A stretch of 64,000 nt of DNA from assembly GCF_010093305.1 (NCBI RefSeq), contig NZ_PDWS01000005.1:124001-188000 (forward strand), read 5' to 3'. A program made the translations under genes and the position numbers. Below are positions 43,276 through 51,766 of the stretch, one piece after another. The notes under the pieces are model-generated. The model saw only the letters and a program-made list of their open reading frames with translations. It searched no databases and was not told the origin of the DNA. The stretch is from Pseudoxanthomonas sacheonensis. Its GTDB lineage: Bacteria; Pseudomonadota; Gammaproteobacteria; Xanthomonadales; Xanthomonadaceae. Position 1 is the stretch's first letter, and every line of letters begins with the position of its first letter.

Positions 43276-45144
43276 CTAGAGGACCGCGTTGTGGAAATCG
43301 AAGCCCAGATCGCTGCCGACTCCCTGCACCAGGTTGCCCTGTATGAAGTCGACGCCGCCCATCCACATCGCGGCCGCGGCCTGGGGATCTTCGATCTGCT
43401 GTCCGATCACCTGCAGTCCCATCCGGTGGGCCAGATCGATCATCCCGCGCAGCTGGTCGCGCAGGGCCGGGTCGTTGTGGGCGGCGGCATAGCGGCTGGC
43501 CACGCGCAGGTAGCCGAGCGGCAGCTGGGTGAGCAGCGCTTCGGCTTCGCGGCCGGGTTCGAACTGGCTGAGGCAGAACTGCACGCCCGCGGTCATCAGC
43601 CGGTTGCAGAACTGGCGCAGCGTCACCGAATGGATCAGGGCATCGTCCAGGCGCAGGTCGATGATCAGCGAGGTGCCTTCGATGCCGCGCGCGGCGATCT
43701 CCTGCAAGAGCCAATCGGCGAAGGATTCGCGCGCCAGCGAACGCGGCGATTGCGAGACGAACAGGCGCAGCAGCCTGCCCTCGCTCTGGGATTGGGAAAG
43801 CAGATCCAGCACCCGTTCCATCACCTGCCGGTCCAGTTCGACGATGCGGCCGGCCATTTCCGCCGCAGGCACCGCCTGCGCCGCGGGCACCAGCGTGCCG
43901 TCGGCCTGGCGCATGCGCAAAAACACCTGGTACTGCGCCAGGTTGTTGCCGGCGACCGAGACGATGGGCTGGTAGGCCAGCTCCAGGTTCGCGTCCAGCA
44001 GCGAAAGTCCTTCTTCGTTGGCCGCGGGCGGCGTGTAGGCGGCGATGCCCTCGGACTGCTGGCGGGCCAGCAGCGCGGCGCGCTCGGTGGCTTCCAGTGC
44101 GCTGCCGGTGTCGGAGAACGTATGCGGCACCTCCGCGTAACCCACGGCTCCCGCCAGGCGCAGGGTCTCGTCGGCGCGTACGGGGAAATCGTGCTGGCCC
44201 AGCCGCTCGCGCAGCTTGCGCGCGAAGGCCGCCATGCTGTCGGCGTCCAGATCCTTGGCCAGCGCCAGGAAACTGTTGTCGTTGAGCCGCGCAAGCGGAT
44301 GCGGCGCGGCGGCCAGCGCCAGCTCGCGTCCGGCGGCGGCCATCAGGTTTTCGAAGTTCGCGTACCCGTAGCGCTCCCGCAAGCCCAGAGTGCCGCTGAT
44401 TTCTACGAAGAACAGTCCGCCCGGCGTTTGCTCTTCCAGCGCGTTGCCCAGTTGCAGCATCAGGTAGGCGCGGGTGGGCAGGCCGGTTTCGGGGTTCAGA
44501 GTCAGCTGCGGCGCAGCGGCCAGCGGTACGCGCTGGCGCGAACGCTGGATGCGGTTGGACACTGCCGCGATGAGGTGGCGCGGGCGGATGGGCTTGGTGA
44601 GGAAATCGTCGGCGCCGCTTTCCAGCACTTCGTACTCGCGCTCCGGATCCGGATCGCCGGTCAGGAACACGATGGGCAGATGCAGCAGTTCCGGACGCTG
44701 GCGGATCTGCATGGTCAGCGACATGCCGTCGCGTCCCGGCATGTGCAGGTCCATCAACACCAGGTCGGGCTTGAAGCGTCCGATCGCTTCGATCACGGCG
44801 TCCGGCGCCATCTCCACTTCGGCCTGCATGCCCGCGCCATGCAGCACGCTCTGGGCGAACAGCGCCTGCCCGCGATCGTCTTCCACGATCAGTATCCGGA
44901 ACGGCGCCTCGCCGGTTTCGTGTTTTCGCGTGTCTTTGGCGGCGGCGGGCATAGTGGCGGCGTTCTCGTCGGCTGTGTCCGTTTCAGGGGCCGGAGCGTC
45001 CTTGGCGGCGAGGGTGGTCGCCGGCTCTTCGGCAGGCGCGTCGTCGGTCCAGCGACGCCAGTAGTGCGACGGTGGCTTTTCGGCGCGCAGTCGGGAGCGT
45101 AAGGGCTCGTCCTGCGGACGGGATGTGGGTTCGATAGCTGACAT
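43276..45144 (-). CDS. Response regulator with degenerate GGDEF and EAL domains
   Basis: This 622-residue protein has a variable Ala/Glu/Pro-rich N-terminus (about 80 residues). A receiver domain follows, with RILIVEDDRGQ, Asp in LVLMDLHMPGRDG and Lys in DDFLTKPIRP, then GGDEF-like and EAL-like domains. The GGDEF site reads ARLNDNSFLAL. In the EAL domain the EAL/ExLxR start reads QYQVFLRM, DDFGTG reads SQFEPG, and the EGVE region reads GQQIEDP. Neither cyclic-di-GMP synthesis nor hydrolysis looks possible, so it is probably a binding or scaffold protein that receives phosphate from the hybrid kinase 2 bp downstream. Confidence 0.88.
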   Translation of the reverse strand: MSAIEPTSRPQDEPLRSRLRAEKPPSHYWRRWTDDAPAEEPATTLAAKDAPAPETDTADENAATMPAAAKDTRKHETGEAPFRILIVEDDRGQALFAQSVLHGAGMQAEVEMAPDAVIEAIGRFKPDLVLMDLHMPGRDGMSLTMQIRQRPELLHLPIVFLTGDPDPEREYEVLESGADDFLTKPIRPRHLIAAVSNRIQRSRQRVPLAAAPQLTLNPETGLPTRAYLMLQLGNALEEQTPGGLFFVEISGTLGLRERYGYANFENLMAAAGRELALAAAPHPLARLNDNSFLALAKDLDADSMAAFARKLRERLGQHDFPVRADETLRLAGAVGYAEVPHTFSDTGSALEATERAALLARQQSEGIAAYTPPAANEEGLSLLDANLELAYQPIVSVAGNNLAQYQVFLRMRQADGTLVPAAQAVPAAEMAGRIVELDRQVMERVLDLLSQSQSEGRLLRLFVSQSPRSLARESFADWLLQEIAARGIEGTSLIIDLRLDDALIHSVTLRQFCNRLMTAGVQFCLSQFEPGREAEALLTQLPLGYLRVASRYAAAHNDPALRDQLRGMIDLAHRMGLQVIGQQIEDPQAAAAMWMGGVDFIQGNLVQGVGSDLGFDFHNAVL

Positions 45145-45204
45145 CAGGCTTCCCCAAGCATGAGGCCCATTATGCGACGAAGTTCACAAGATTGTGGGTG
45201 CCGG

Positions 45205-45825
45205 TCATGGCCCCGATCCTTCCATCGGTCCGGCCATGGACCGGGGACCTTGCATAAGACTGCGGAGTCCCCTCGACAGTTTGCGCCAGACCCACCATAC
45301 CGCCAACGCCAGGATCACGCTGACCCCCACTACCAGCGTCAGGGCCAGCCAGGGATGGGCGAAGGCCAGCGACAGGCCACCGACCACCACTACGTCCTCG
45401 GTCACCGAGGCGGTCCAATTGCTGACCGGCTCGGGCGAAGTATTGAGCAAGGCGCGCGAGCCGCTCTTCAATAGGTGGCTGGTCAGCGCGACGCCCGCGC
45501 CGGCCGCCAGGGCGCCGGCGCCCAGCTGGCCGTCGGGCGACAGGGTGGCCGCGGCCAGAAAAGCGCCTGCCGGCACCCGCGCCAGGGTCTGCAGCAGGTC
45601 CCAGCCCGAATCCACGCCGGGAATCTTGTCGGCGAAGAATTCGGTCAGCGCCAATGCGCCCGATGCGCCCAGCACCCACCAGGACTGGGTGACTTGCAGC
45701 GCGGGCGGCAGGTCCAGCCACCCCAGTGCGCCGGCCACGCCCAGCCCGAACACGGTCAGGTACACGCGAATCCCGGCCATCCATGCCAACAGGATCCCAA
45801 TTACGAAAAGATGCGCTTCGGACAT
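45205..45825 (-). CDS. DUF4126 membrane protein
   Basis: This 206-residue protein has about five hydrophobic stretches, and the DUF4126 pattern GIRVYLTVFGLGVAGALGWL is followed by ALTEFFADKIPGVDSGWD. No biochemical function is known for the family. The ATG at 45825 begins MSEAHLFVIG; the longer frame adds a non-conserved arginine-rich head. It lies 60 bp upstream of the REC-GGDEF-EAL gene on the same strand and may share its transcript. Confidence 0.82.
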   Translation of the reverse strand: MSEAHLFVIGILLAWMAGIRVYLTVFGLGVAGALGWLDLPPALQVTQSWWVLGASGALALTEFFADKIPGVDSGWDLLQTLARVPAGAFLAAATLSPDGQLGAGALAAGAGVALTSHLLKSGSRALLNTSPEPVSNWTASVTEDVVVVGGLSLAFAHPWLALTLVVGVSVILALAVWWVWRKLSRGLRSLMQGPRSMAGPMEGSGP

Positions 45826-46012
45826 GAGAATGATTCGCCTAGACTGGGGCACACCGGACGGTCGCAGGGGGCCGTCCAACCGTTACCGAGTATAGGCCCG
45901 TTGCCCGGGCGCTACCTGAGCCGCCTCGGGTATCGCCGGACGCGTGTCCGCCTGGGAGCGAATGCTTTCCCGGGCTTTCCTCCAGCACTGAATATTCCCC
46001 GGAAATCCCCCG

Positions 46013-46729
46013 ATGCCCGCGATCCCCTCCCGCTACCAGATCGTGCAACGCCGGCAAACGCGCCGCTGGCCCTGGCTCGCTGCGGTCGGCACGCTCTGGT
46101 TGCTGTCGTTGGGACTGGCCTGGCATTGGGCGAGCCTTCGCGCCGCGCCCACCCTGGCCGAGGCGACGGCGCGCATGCGCAGTGCCGAGCGGCAGCTGGC
46201 CGACCAGCAGGCCCGGTTGAAGCGATTGAGCCAACGCGAAACCACCCTGGCCGTGTCCGACAAGATCAGCCGCGACGCCAACGGCGATCTGCAGGGCGCG
46301 CTGGCCGAACGCGACGAAGAAATTTCCGCCCTGCGCGCCGATGTGGCCTTCTACGAACGCCTGGTAGGCCCCACCCAGCAACGCAAGGGGCTGAACGTGT
46401 TTTCCTCGGAGTTCGCCCCGGGCGTGGGCAGCGCCTGGCACTACCAGATCGTGTTGACCCAGAACCTCAACCGCGGCGCTATCAGCCAGGGCCGGATGCG
46501 TTTCGTGCTCGAAGGCGTGCGCGCCGGCAAGCTGGCCACGGTGGACTGGGCCGAACTGAACCAGCGGCCCGGCATGCAGGGGCAGGGATTCTCCTTCCGC
46601 TATTTCCAGAGCCTGGAGGGCCAGGTGATGCTGCCCAGCGATTTCACCCCGCAACGCGTACGCGTGCTGCTGGATGGCGAAGACGTGGCGGTGGAGCAGG
46701 CTTTCGACTGGAAGAGCGCCAACACCTGA
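46013..46729 (+). CDS. DUF6776-type membrane-anchored protein, copy 1
   Basis: This 238-residue protein has one N-terminal helix (about 20-40) after a basic cytosolic stub, a coiled-coil of about 70 residues (SAERQLADQQARLKRLSQ ... LAERDEEISALRADVAF) and a beta-rich C-terminal domain. It shares clear blocks with the protein at 47273: SRDANGDLQ, LAERDEEI, ADVAFYER, LTQNLNRGA and F-x-YFQ. The two copies bracket the bactofilin gene at 46787, which suggests both work with it at the cell envelope. No catalytic residues were recognised. Confidence 0.82.
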   Translation: MPAIPSRYQIVQRRQTRRWPWLAAVGTLWLLSLGLAWHWASLRAAPTLAEATARMRSAERQLADQQARLKRLSQRETTLAVSDKISRDANGDLQGALAERDEEISALRADVAFYERLVGPTQQRKGLNVFSSEFAPGVGSAWHYQIVLTQNLNRGAISQGRMRFVLEGVRAGKLATVDWAELNQRPGMQGQGFSFRYFQSLEGQVMLPSDFTPQRVRVLLDGEDVAVEQAFDWKSANT

Positions 46730-46786
46730 GCGCCACGCTATTTTTGTACGTTCCCCTTTTTTTATTCAGTCGCCACGGAGACCCTC

Positions 46787-47203
46787 ATGTTCATGCTCAA
46801 GAACAAGCCGATCCATCACGACGGCCATGCCATCGATACGCTGATCGGCCCCCAGGTCACGATCCAGGGCGATCTGGTCTTCAGCGGCGGGCTGTATGTG
46901 GAAGGCCGCATCCACGGCAAGGTCATCGCCGAAGAAGGCGAGCGCGCCGTGCTGACCCTGGCCGAGCAGGGCCGGATCGAGGGCGAAGTGCAGGTGCCGG
47001 TGGTGATCCTCAACGGCCAGTTGCAGGGCGATGTGTACGCGGCCGAGCGCGTGGAGCTGGCGGCCAAGGCGCGGGTGACCGGCAACGTGCACTACAAGAT
47101 CGTGGAAATGCGCGCCGGCGCGACCCTCACCGGGCGGCTGATCCATGTCGATGCGGAAACCGCGGTCGCGCCGGTCGCCACGTTGGTGGCTTCCAGCGGC
47201 TGA
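46787..47203 (+). CDS. Bactofilin (polymer-forming cytoskeletal protein)
   Basis: This 138-residue bactofilin has a short N-terminal tail with KPIHHDGHAIDTLIGP, then the right-handed beta-helix core (GDLVFSGGLYVEGRIHGKVI, GRIEGEVQVPVVILNGQLQG, VELAAKARVTGNVHY) and a short C-terminal tail. Bactofilins form membrane-associated filaments that position cell wall or polar machinery. It follows the first DUF6776 gene by 57 bp and precedes the second by 69 bp. A membrane anchor is not evident in the protein itself, so the DUF6776 partners may supply membrane contact. Confidence 0.93.
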   Translation: MFMLKNKPIHHDGHAIDTLIGPQVTIQGDLVFSGGLYVEGRIHGKVIAEEGERAVLTLAEQGRIEGEVQVPVVILNGQLQGDVYAAERVELAAKARVTGNVHYKIVEMRAGATLTGRLIHVDAETAVAPVATLVASSG

Positions 47204-47272
47204 ATCGGGCCGAGAGGGGCGCCGACCCCCTTCGTTCAGAGGTTCCTTAACCCGCAAGGGCTATGCTGAGCC

Positions 47273-48010
47273 ATGATCGATCCAGCCGCTCCGGCCCAGG
47301 CCAAGCCGCACATCCAGCCGTTGACGCCGCTGGCGCGCGGCACTCTTTACGCGACAGGCGCGCTATTGCTGCTGGCGCTGTGCTTCGGCGGCTGGGGGCT
47401 TTGGAAAGTCTTCGGTGACGCCGATGCGGGCCAGCCCACGCCTGCGCAGCTGCAGGCCCAGCAACGCAGGATCGATCAGTTGGAACAACGTGCCGCCACC
47501 CTGGCCCGCTCCGACCAGATCAGCCGCGACGCCAACGGCGACCTGCAGAGCACGCTGGCCGAGCGCGATGAGGAAATCGCCGGCCTGCGCGCGGACGTGG
47601 CCTTCTACGAGCGTTTCGTGGGCGCCACGGCCCAGCGCCGCGGCCTGACCGTGCACGAACTGCAATTGCAGCCCTCCAGCGACCTGACCTGGCATTTCGT
47701 CGCCACCCTGACCCAGAACCTCAACCGCGGCGCGGTCAACGCCGGGCGCCTGCAGGTTTCGGTGGAAGGCACCCATGCGGGCAAGCTGCAGCGCCTGGCC
47801 TGGGCCGATCTGCGCCAGCAGCCCAATGCGCCGGGCGTGGAATATTCGTTCAAGTATTTCCAGCAGGTCGAGGGCGACCTGATGCTGCCTGCCGATTTCA
47901 AGCCGTCCCGCGTCGCCGTGCGCCTTGTTCCGCAAAGCGGCAACCCGCTGGAGCAGTCCTTCTCCTGGGCCGATTCGCTGGCCGGTGCGCCCGCCGCGCC
48001 CGCCCCCTGA
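47273..48010 (+). CDS. DUF6776-type membrane-anchored protein, copy 2
   Basis: This 245-residue paralogue of the protein at 46013 has the same layout: an N-terminal helix (about 25-47, ending WGLWKVFG), a coiled-coil with QQRRIDQLEQRAATLARSDQ and LAERDEEIAGLRADVAF, and a beta-rich C-terminal domain with LTQNLNRGAVNAGRL and SFKYFQQVEGDLML. An Ala/Pro tail ends the chain. Strong similarity across the whole length, with bactofilin in between, points to a local duplication. Its role is unknown. Confidence 0.82.
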   Translation: MIDPAAPAQAKPHIQPLTPLARGTLYATGALLLLALCFGGWGLWKVFGDADAGQPTPAQLQAQQRRIDQLEQRAATLARSDQISRDANGDLQSTLAERDEEIAGLRADVAFYERFVGATAQRRGLTVHELQLQPSSDLTWHFVATLTQNLNRGAVNAGRLQVSVEGTHAGKLQRLAWADLRQQPNAPGVEYSFKYFQQVEGDLMLPADFKPSRVAVRLVPQSGNPLEQSFSWADSLAGAPAAPAP

Positions 48011-48067
48011 CGCGCGGCTCGGTTGTGCCTGCTTGAACCGGCAGCCGTCCGGCCCCATCCTGATCCC

Positions 48068-48454
48068 ATGAGCACGCTCGTTTCCCTGCCAGGCGCCGCG
48101 TCTGCGCCGAACTACCAGTCGCTGGATCGCCCGCTGAACTTCACCCATGCGGCCGCGGCCAAAGTGCGCGAATTGATCAACGAGGAAGGCAACCAGTCGC
48201 TGGCCCTGCGCGTCTATATCCAGGGCGGTGGCTGTTCGGGCTTCCAGTACGGTTTCGAGTTCGACGAAAACCGCGCCGATGACGATGTGGCGGTGGATAC
48301 CGACCAGGTGACCCTGCTGGTGGATCCGTTGAGCCTGCAATATCTGATGGGCTCGGAAGTGGACTACACCGAGAGCCTGCAGGGCGCGCAGTTCGTGATC
48401 CGCAATCCCAACGCCAAGACCACCTGCGGTTGCGGAAGCAGCTTCAGCATGTGA
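48068..48454 (+). CDS. erpA: Iron-sulfur cluster insertion protein ErpA
   Basis: This 128-residue A-type Fe-S carrier has the three cysteines in [10 protein letters not shown] and TTCGCGSSF, with LRVYIQGGG before the first. ErpA-type proteins pass [4Fe-4S] or [2Fe-2S] clusters to apoenzymes such as those of isoprenoid synthesis. The N-terminal 20 residues are variable. The ATG at 48068 is chosen, as the next in-frame Met is deep in the core. The gene lies 57 bp past DUF6776 copy 2 and 32 bp before nudC. Confidence 0.93.
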   Translation: MSTLVSLPGAASAPNYQSLDRPLNFTHAAAAKVRELINEEGNQSLALRVYIQGGGCSGFQYGFEFDENRADDDVAVDTDQVTLLVDPLSLQYLMGSEVDYTESLQGAQFVIRNPNAKTTCGCGSSFSM

Positions 48455-48486
48455 GCGCGCCTGCCGCCGCGTATCATGCCTGCGCC

Positions 48487-49404
48487 GTGACAGACCCCCG
48501 CCCCAAATTCCCCGCCGAACTTTCCGGATTCGCCTTTGCCGGCGAACCGCTCAATCGCGCCGACGCCTTGCGCGACGACGCCGACGCATTGGCGCGGTTG
48601 TGGCCGCAGGCGCGGGTGATCGTGCTGGACGCCGATGGCAACGCCTTCGCCGATGAAGCCGGGCGATTGCTGGTCGCAACCGGCGCCGCGCTCGGCGGCG
48701 GACCGGGGACCGCGGTATTGCTCGGACTGCATGGCGACACCGCCTGGTTTTCGCTGGAAGCCGAGGCGCTGCCGTTGACCGCTCCGCAACGCATCGACCT
48801 GCGCCGCGCCGCCGCTTCATGGCCCGCCGCCGAGGCCAGCGCCTTCGCCTTCGCACGGGCCATGCAGCACTGGCGCAGCCGCACGCGCTATTGCGGTATT
48901 TGCGGCGGCGCCATCGAATTCCGCCGCGCCGGTTACGTGGCCCATTGCAGCCGATGCGGCGCCGACCACTACCCACGGGTCGATCCCGCAGTGATAGTGG
49001 CGGTCAGCGATGGCGAGCGCCTGCTGCTCGGCCGCCAGGCCAATTGGCCCGCGCGTCGTTATTCGGTGATCGCCGGTTTCGTCGAGCCGGGCGAATCGCT
49101 GGAACAGACCGTGGTGCGCGAAGTGTTCGAGGAAACCCGCGTGCGCGTGCGCAGCTGCCGCTACCTGGGCGCGCAGCCCTGGCCGTTCCCCGGCGCCTTG
49201 ATGCTGGGTTTCATCGCCGATGCCGAACCCGACGCGCCGCAGGTGGACGGCGAGCTGGAAGACGCGCGCTGGTTCACCGTGGAAGAGATCGCTGCGGCGC
49301 GCCAGCGCAAAGGCGAGGATGCATCGGGAATGCTGCTGTCGCCGCGCATCTCCATCGCACGTTCGCTCATCGAACATTGGTATGAAGGGATCACCGCCAC
49401 CTGA
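48487..49404 (+). CDS. nudC: NAD+ diphosphatase / RNA deNADding enzyme NudC
   Basis: This 305-residue Nudix protein has a zinc ribbon with RYCGICGGAIEF and HCSRCGADHYPR. The Nudix box is GFVEPGESLEQTVVREVFEE. The NudC-specific motif AQPWPFPGALMLGF has Ala in place of the Ser of the usual SQPWPFP. It hydrolyses NAD(H) and removes NAD caps from RNA. The GTG at 48487 is preferred to a TTG inside erpA (48430), because the latter would overlap erpA by 25 nt and add a non-conserved head. Confidence 0.92.
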   Translation: MTDPRPKFPAELSGFAFAGEPLNRADALRDDADALARLWPQARVIVLDADGNAFADEAGRLLVATGAALGGGPGTAVLLGLHGDTAWFSLEAEALPLTAPQRIDLRRAAASWPAAEASAFAFARAMQHWRSRTRYCGICGGAIEFRRAGYVAHCSRCGADHYPRVDPAVIVAVSDGERLLLGRQANWPARRYSVIAGFVEPGESLEQTVVREVFEETRVRVRSCRYLGAQPWPFPGALMLGFIADAEPDAPQVDGELEDARWFTVEEIAAARQRKGEDASGMLLSPRISIARSLIEHWYEGITAT

Positions 49405-49407
49405 GCA

Positions 49408-49482
49408 GTAGGTCGGGGCTACGCCCCCGACGCACGTACGCCTAGTGGATCAGCGCGTGTCGGGGACGTAGCCCGGACCTAC
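49408..49482. repeat. Inverted repeat, GTAGGTCGGGGCTACG family
   Basis: It starts 4 bp past the nudC stop. GTAGGTCGGGGCTACGCCCCCGACGC is answered imperfectly by GTGTCGGGGACGTAGCCCGGACCTAC; this copy has more mismatches between its arms than those at 5065 and 29983, so it looks older. Confidence 0.82.
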
Positions 49483-49552
49483 TGGCCCCTCAAGCGGCCG
49501 CGACCCGCCATTCACGGTAGGCCAAGCTAGAATCGCCCACGGAGGGATACCC

Positions 49553-50452
49553 ATGTCGATTACTTTGGTTGCCGTCGTCATTGCATTGGTGCTGGGGCAC
49601 GTGGCGCCTGCGCTGGTGACGGCCGCGCGCCGTTACCATTGGTACGGCCACTGGCTGCGCTGGCTGGATGCGAATACGGGCGAAGACGGTTTCTGGCGCG
49701 GGCGCTATGGCATAGCGATGGCGTTGCTGCCGCCGTTGCTGATCGTCGCCCTGCTGCAATGGGCGCTGCGCGCGCCCCCGCTGCTGCTGGGTTTCGTAGG
49801 GCTGCTGTTCGGCATCGTCGCGCTGGTCTACGCCTGGGGGCCGCGCGATCTGGATATCGATGTGGAGGCGATCATCGATGCGCACGATCCGCCCACGCGG
49901 CGCGCGGCCATCGCGCGGCTGTGGCCGGACGGCGCCGCCGCCGCGGCCGATGGTCCGGCACTGGTCGAAGCGGTGTTCCGCAACGCCCTGCATCGCTGGT
50001 TCGGCGTGCTGTTCTGGTTTCTGCTGCTGGGGCCTGTGGGCGCCCTGCTGTACCGGCTGGCCGCGTTCTCGGTCGAAGGGGAATTCGCGCGCACTCTGCC
50101 CGCCGAAACACGGCAAGGCGCACGGGCCCTGTACGCGGTGCTGGACTGGCCGGTGGCCCAACTGATGACGCTTTCGATGGCGCTGGTCGGCAATTTCGAC
50201 GCCGTATTCAATGCGTGGCGCGAAGCGCGCGGCAATCAGTTGCAACTGGACAACGGCTTCCTGGGCGCGGCCGCACGCGCCAGCGTCAAGAGCGAGTTGG
50301 CGGAAGAGGCCGAGGAGTACGCCGAGGAAGGCATGGTCCAGGCCATGCGCGAACTGCCCGAACTGCGCGACGCCATGAGCCTGGTGTGGCGCATCCTGCT
50401 GCTGTGGATGGCGGTGCTGGCGTTGTTCGTGGTCGCGGGCTGGGTGAGCTGA
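49553..50452 (+). CDS. ampE: AmpE-like membrane protein
   Basis: This 299-residue protein has four or five helices (first at 1-20, a pair around 58-98, and others near 158-178 and 280-298). Between them lie family blocks such as AVFRNALHRWFGVLFWFLLL with GPVGALLYRL next, and ALYAVLDWPVAQLMTLSMALVG. AmpE relatives are linked with AmpD and beta-lactamase regulation or with CobD-like folds, but no ampD, ampC or ampR is nearby. The exact role is not known. GGAGGGATACCC just before the ATG gives a strong ribosome binding site. Confidence 0.82.
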   Translation: MSITLVAVVIALVLGHVAPALVTAARRYHWYGHWLRWLDANTGEDGFWRGRYGIAMALLPPLLIVALLQWALRAPPLLLGFVGLLFGIVALVYAWGPRDLDIDVEAIIDAHDPPTRRAAIARLWPDGAAAAADGPALVEAVFRNALHRWFGVLFWFLLLGPVGALLYRLAAFSVEGEFARTLPAETRQGARALYAVLDWPVAQLMTLSMALVGNFDAVFNAWREARGNQLQLDNGFLGAAARASVKSELAEEAEEYAEEGMVQAMRELPELRDAMSLVWRILLLWMAVLALFVVAGWVS

Positions 50453-50457
50453 GCTGT

Positions 50458-50529
50458 GTAGGAGCGGGCCCTGCCCGCGACGCTTTTTTTCATTGAACGA
50501 AGAGCGTCGCGGGCAGGGCCCGCTCCTAC
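50458..50529. repeat. Inverted repeat, TAGGAGCGGGCCCTGCCCGCG family
   Basis: GTAGGAGCGGGCCCTGCCCGCGACGCT (50458-50484), a run of T, and the complement AGCGTCGCGGGCAGGGCCCGCTCCTAC (50503-50529) form a perfect 27-bp-armed hairpin between convergent ampE and DUF2752. It may act as a bidirectional transcription end. Confidence 0.9.
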
Positions 50530-50536
50530 AGAATCT

Positions 50537-50956
50537 TCAGCTGCCCGGCGCCAGCAACGTAAAAGGAAACCACGGCAGATTCCGCGCCACCCAGTAGAAC
50601 GGCAGCAGCACCAGCCAGAATTTCGGCTCGGCCACCACCGCGATCAAAGGCCGCAGGAAAGCGGGTTGCCAGCCCAGTTTCCACGCCGCCAGCAATGGCG
50701 AGATCGCCAGCATCGACATGGCCAGCGGATTCATCGAGAACGCGCGCGGCACATCGCCGTGGGCCAGTGCGTGAAGCGCGCGGGTCATACCGCAACCGAT
50801 GCAGTACCAGCCGGTGAAGGCATGGAACATGCATTCCGGGAAAGGACTGCCGGCCGCGTTGGGGTCGAAATTACGCAGCAGCCAGAAACCGACAACGGCC
50901 GCCAGGGCGGCCGCTGTCAGTCCAGCTATCTGCAAAGGCTTCAGTGCCACGATCAC
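50537..50956 (-). CDS. DUF2752 membrane protein
   Basis: This 139-residue protein has three hydrophobic stretches and the DUF2752 core WYCIGCGMTRALHALAHGD with the conserved Cys-Gly-Cys-Gly-Met-Thr-Arg. Function of the family is unknown. The GTG start at 50956 overlaps the upstream CD225 gene stop by 4 nt (GTGA), so the pair is coupled. DUF2752 and CD225/dispanin genes often occur together, which suggests a shared membrane task. Confidence 0.85.
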   Translation of the reverse strand: MIVALKPLQIAGLTAAALAAVVGFWLLRNFDPNAAGSPFPECMFHAFTGWYCIGCGMTRALHALAHGDVPRAFSMNPLAMSMLAISPLLAAWKLGWQPAFLRPLIAVVAEPKFWLVLLPFYWVARNLPWFPFTLLAPGS

Positions 50957-51291
50957 TGCGCGGACTGCACCTGTTCCATGATCTGCTGGTACTGGGCGAA
51001 GCCGTCGCCCATGGTCAGGCTGTAGGTCGTCCAGGCCACGCCGATGATGGCCAGCGCGGTGGCGACCCAGCACCAGGTCTTTGCGGTAGCCGAGGCGCGC
51101 TGCGCGCCGGCGATATCGCCCTGCGCCAACAGCTTGTTGACCTTGCTGGAGAACACGATCGCCACGATGCCGACCAGGCCGAGCGGGCAGCACAGGCAGG
51201 TGGCCAGCACGGTGGAAATGATGGCCCAGGCAAGGTGATTGGGAACACTGCCGGGGGCGGCGGCGGAAGCGGGCGGCGGTACGTAGCTCAT
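50953..51291 (-). CDS. CD225/dispanin-family protein, copy 1
   Basis: This 112-residue protein has a Pro-rich head (MSYVPPPAS), the CD225 segment VPNHLAWAIISTVLATCLCC with PLGLVGIVAIVFSSKVNKL, a cytosolic loop GDIAGAQRASATAKTW and a second helix. The family includes eukaryotic IFITM proteins, where it alters membrane curvature; bacterial members are uncharacterised. The Cys pair in the first helix is at the site palmitoylated in animals. It lies between its paralogue (51344) and DUF2752. Confidence 0.87.
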   Translation of the reverse strand: MSYVPPPASAAAPGSVPNHLAWAIISTVLATCLCCPLGLVGIVAIVFSSKVNKLLAQGDIAGAQRASATAKTWCWVATALAIIGVAWTTYSLTMGDGFAQYQQIMEQVQSAQ

Positions 51292-51343
51292 CTGGATTCT
51301 CCGTTCTGGATGGTTGCTGAGGCAGGTGGACGACGGGGACAGT

Positions 51344-51640
51344 CTAATTCAGTCCGCCCAGTCCGCCCACCACTCCCAGGGCGACCACGAAAATCAGATA
51401 CAGCAGGATCGGGATCAATGCCAGTCCGGCCGAAAGCATCGCCCAGAACTTGGCCTTGTCCGAGGCTTCGCGCGCGCCGGCGATATCGCCCGCTCCCCGC
51501 TTTCCGTCCACCTGCGAGGCATAGACGATAGACACGATGCCCAAGGGCAGGCAGCAGAACAAGGTGCTCAGGATCGCCCAGACCAGATGGTTGGGAATGT
51601 ATTCCTGATAGCCGCCCGGAGGCGGAGGCACGTAACTCAT
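51344..51640 (-). CDS. CD225/dispanin-family protein, copy 2
   Basis: This 98-residue paralogue of the neighbouring gene has the head MSYVPPPPGGYQEYIPNHLV and first helix WAILSTLFCCLPLGIVSIVY, then ASQVDGKRGAGDIAGAREAS and a second helix ending in a Gly-rich GVVGGLGGLN. It lies 52 bp upstream of copy 1 on the same strand, most likely in one transcript with DUF2752. Function unknown. Confidence 0.87.
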   Translation of the reverse strand: MSYVPPPPGGYQEYIPNHLVWAILSTLFCCLPLGIVSIVYASQVDGKRGAGDIAGAREASDKAKFWAMLSAGLALIPILLYLIFVVALGVVGGLGGLN

Positions 51641-51766
51641 ACAAGACTCCGGTGACGCCGGGACTGCGGACAGCCCGGGCTTCGATTGATTCGTGTTTCC
51701 CCGCCATCAGCGTAACCGAATGCAGTCCGTCAGAACATGCCTGCCAAAGCGCGGCAGACCATGGCG

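Noticed and set aside
48430-48486. TTG start for nudC inside erpA
   Set aside because: It would add 19 non-conserved residues and overlap erpA; the GTG at 48487 fits better.
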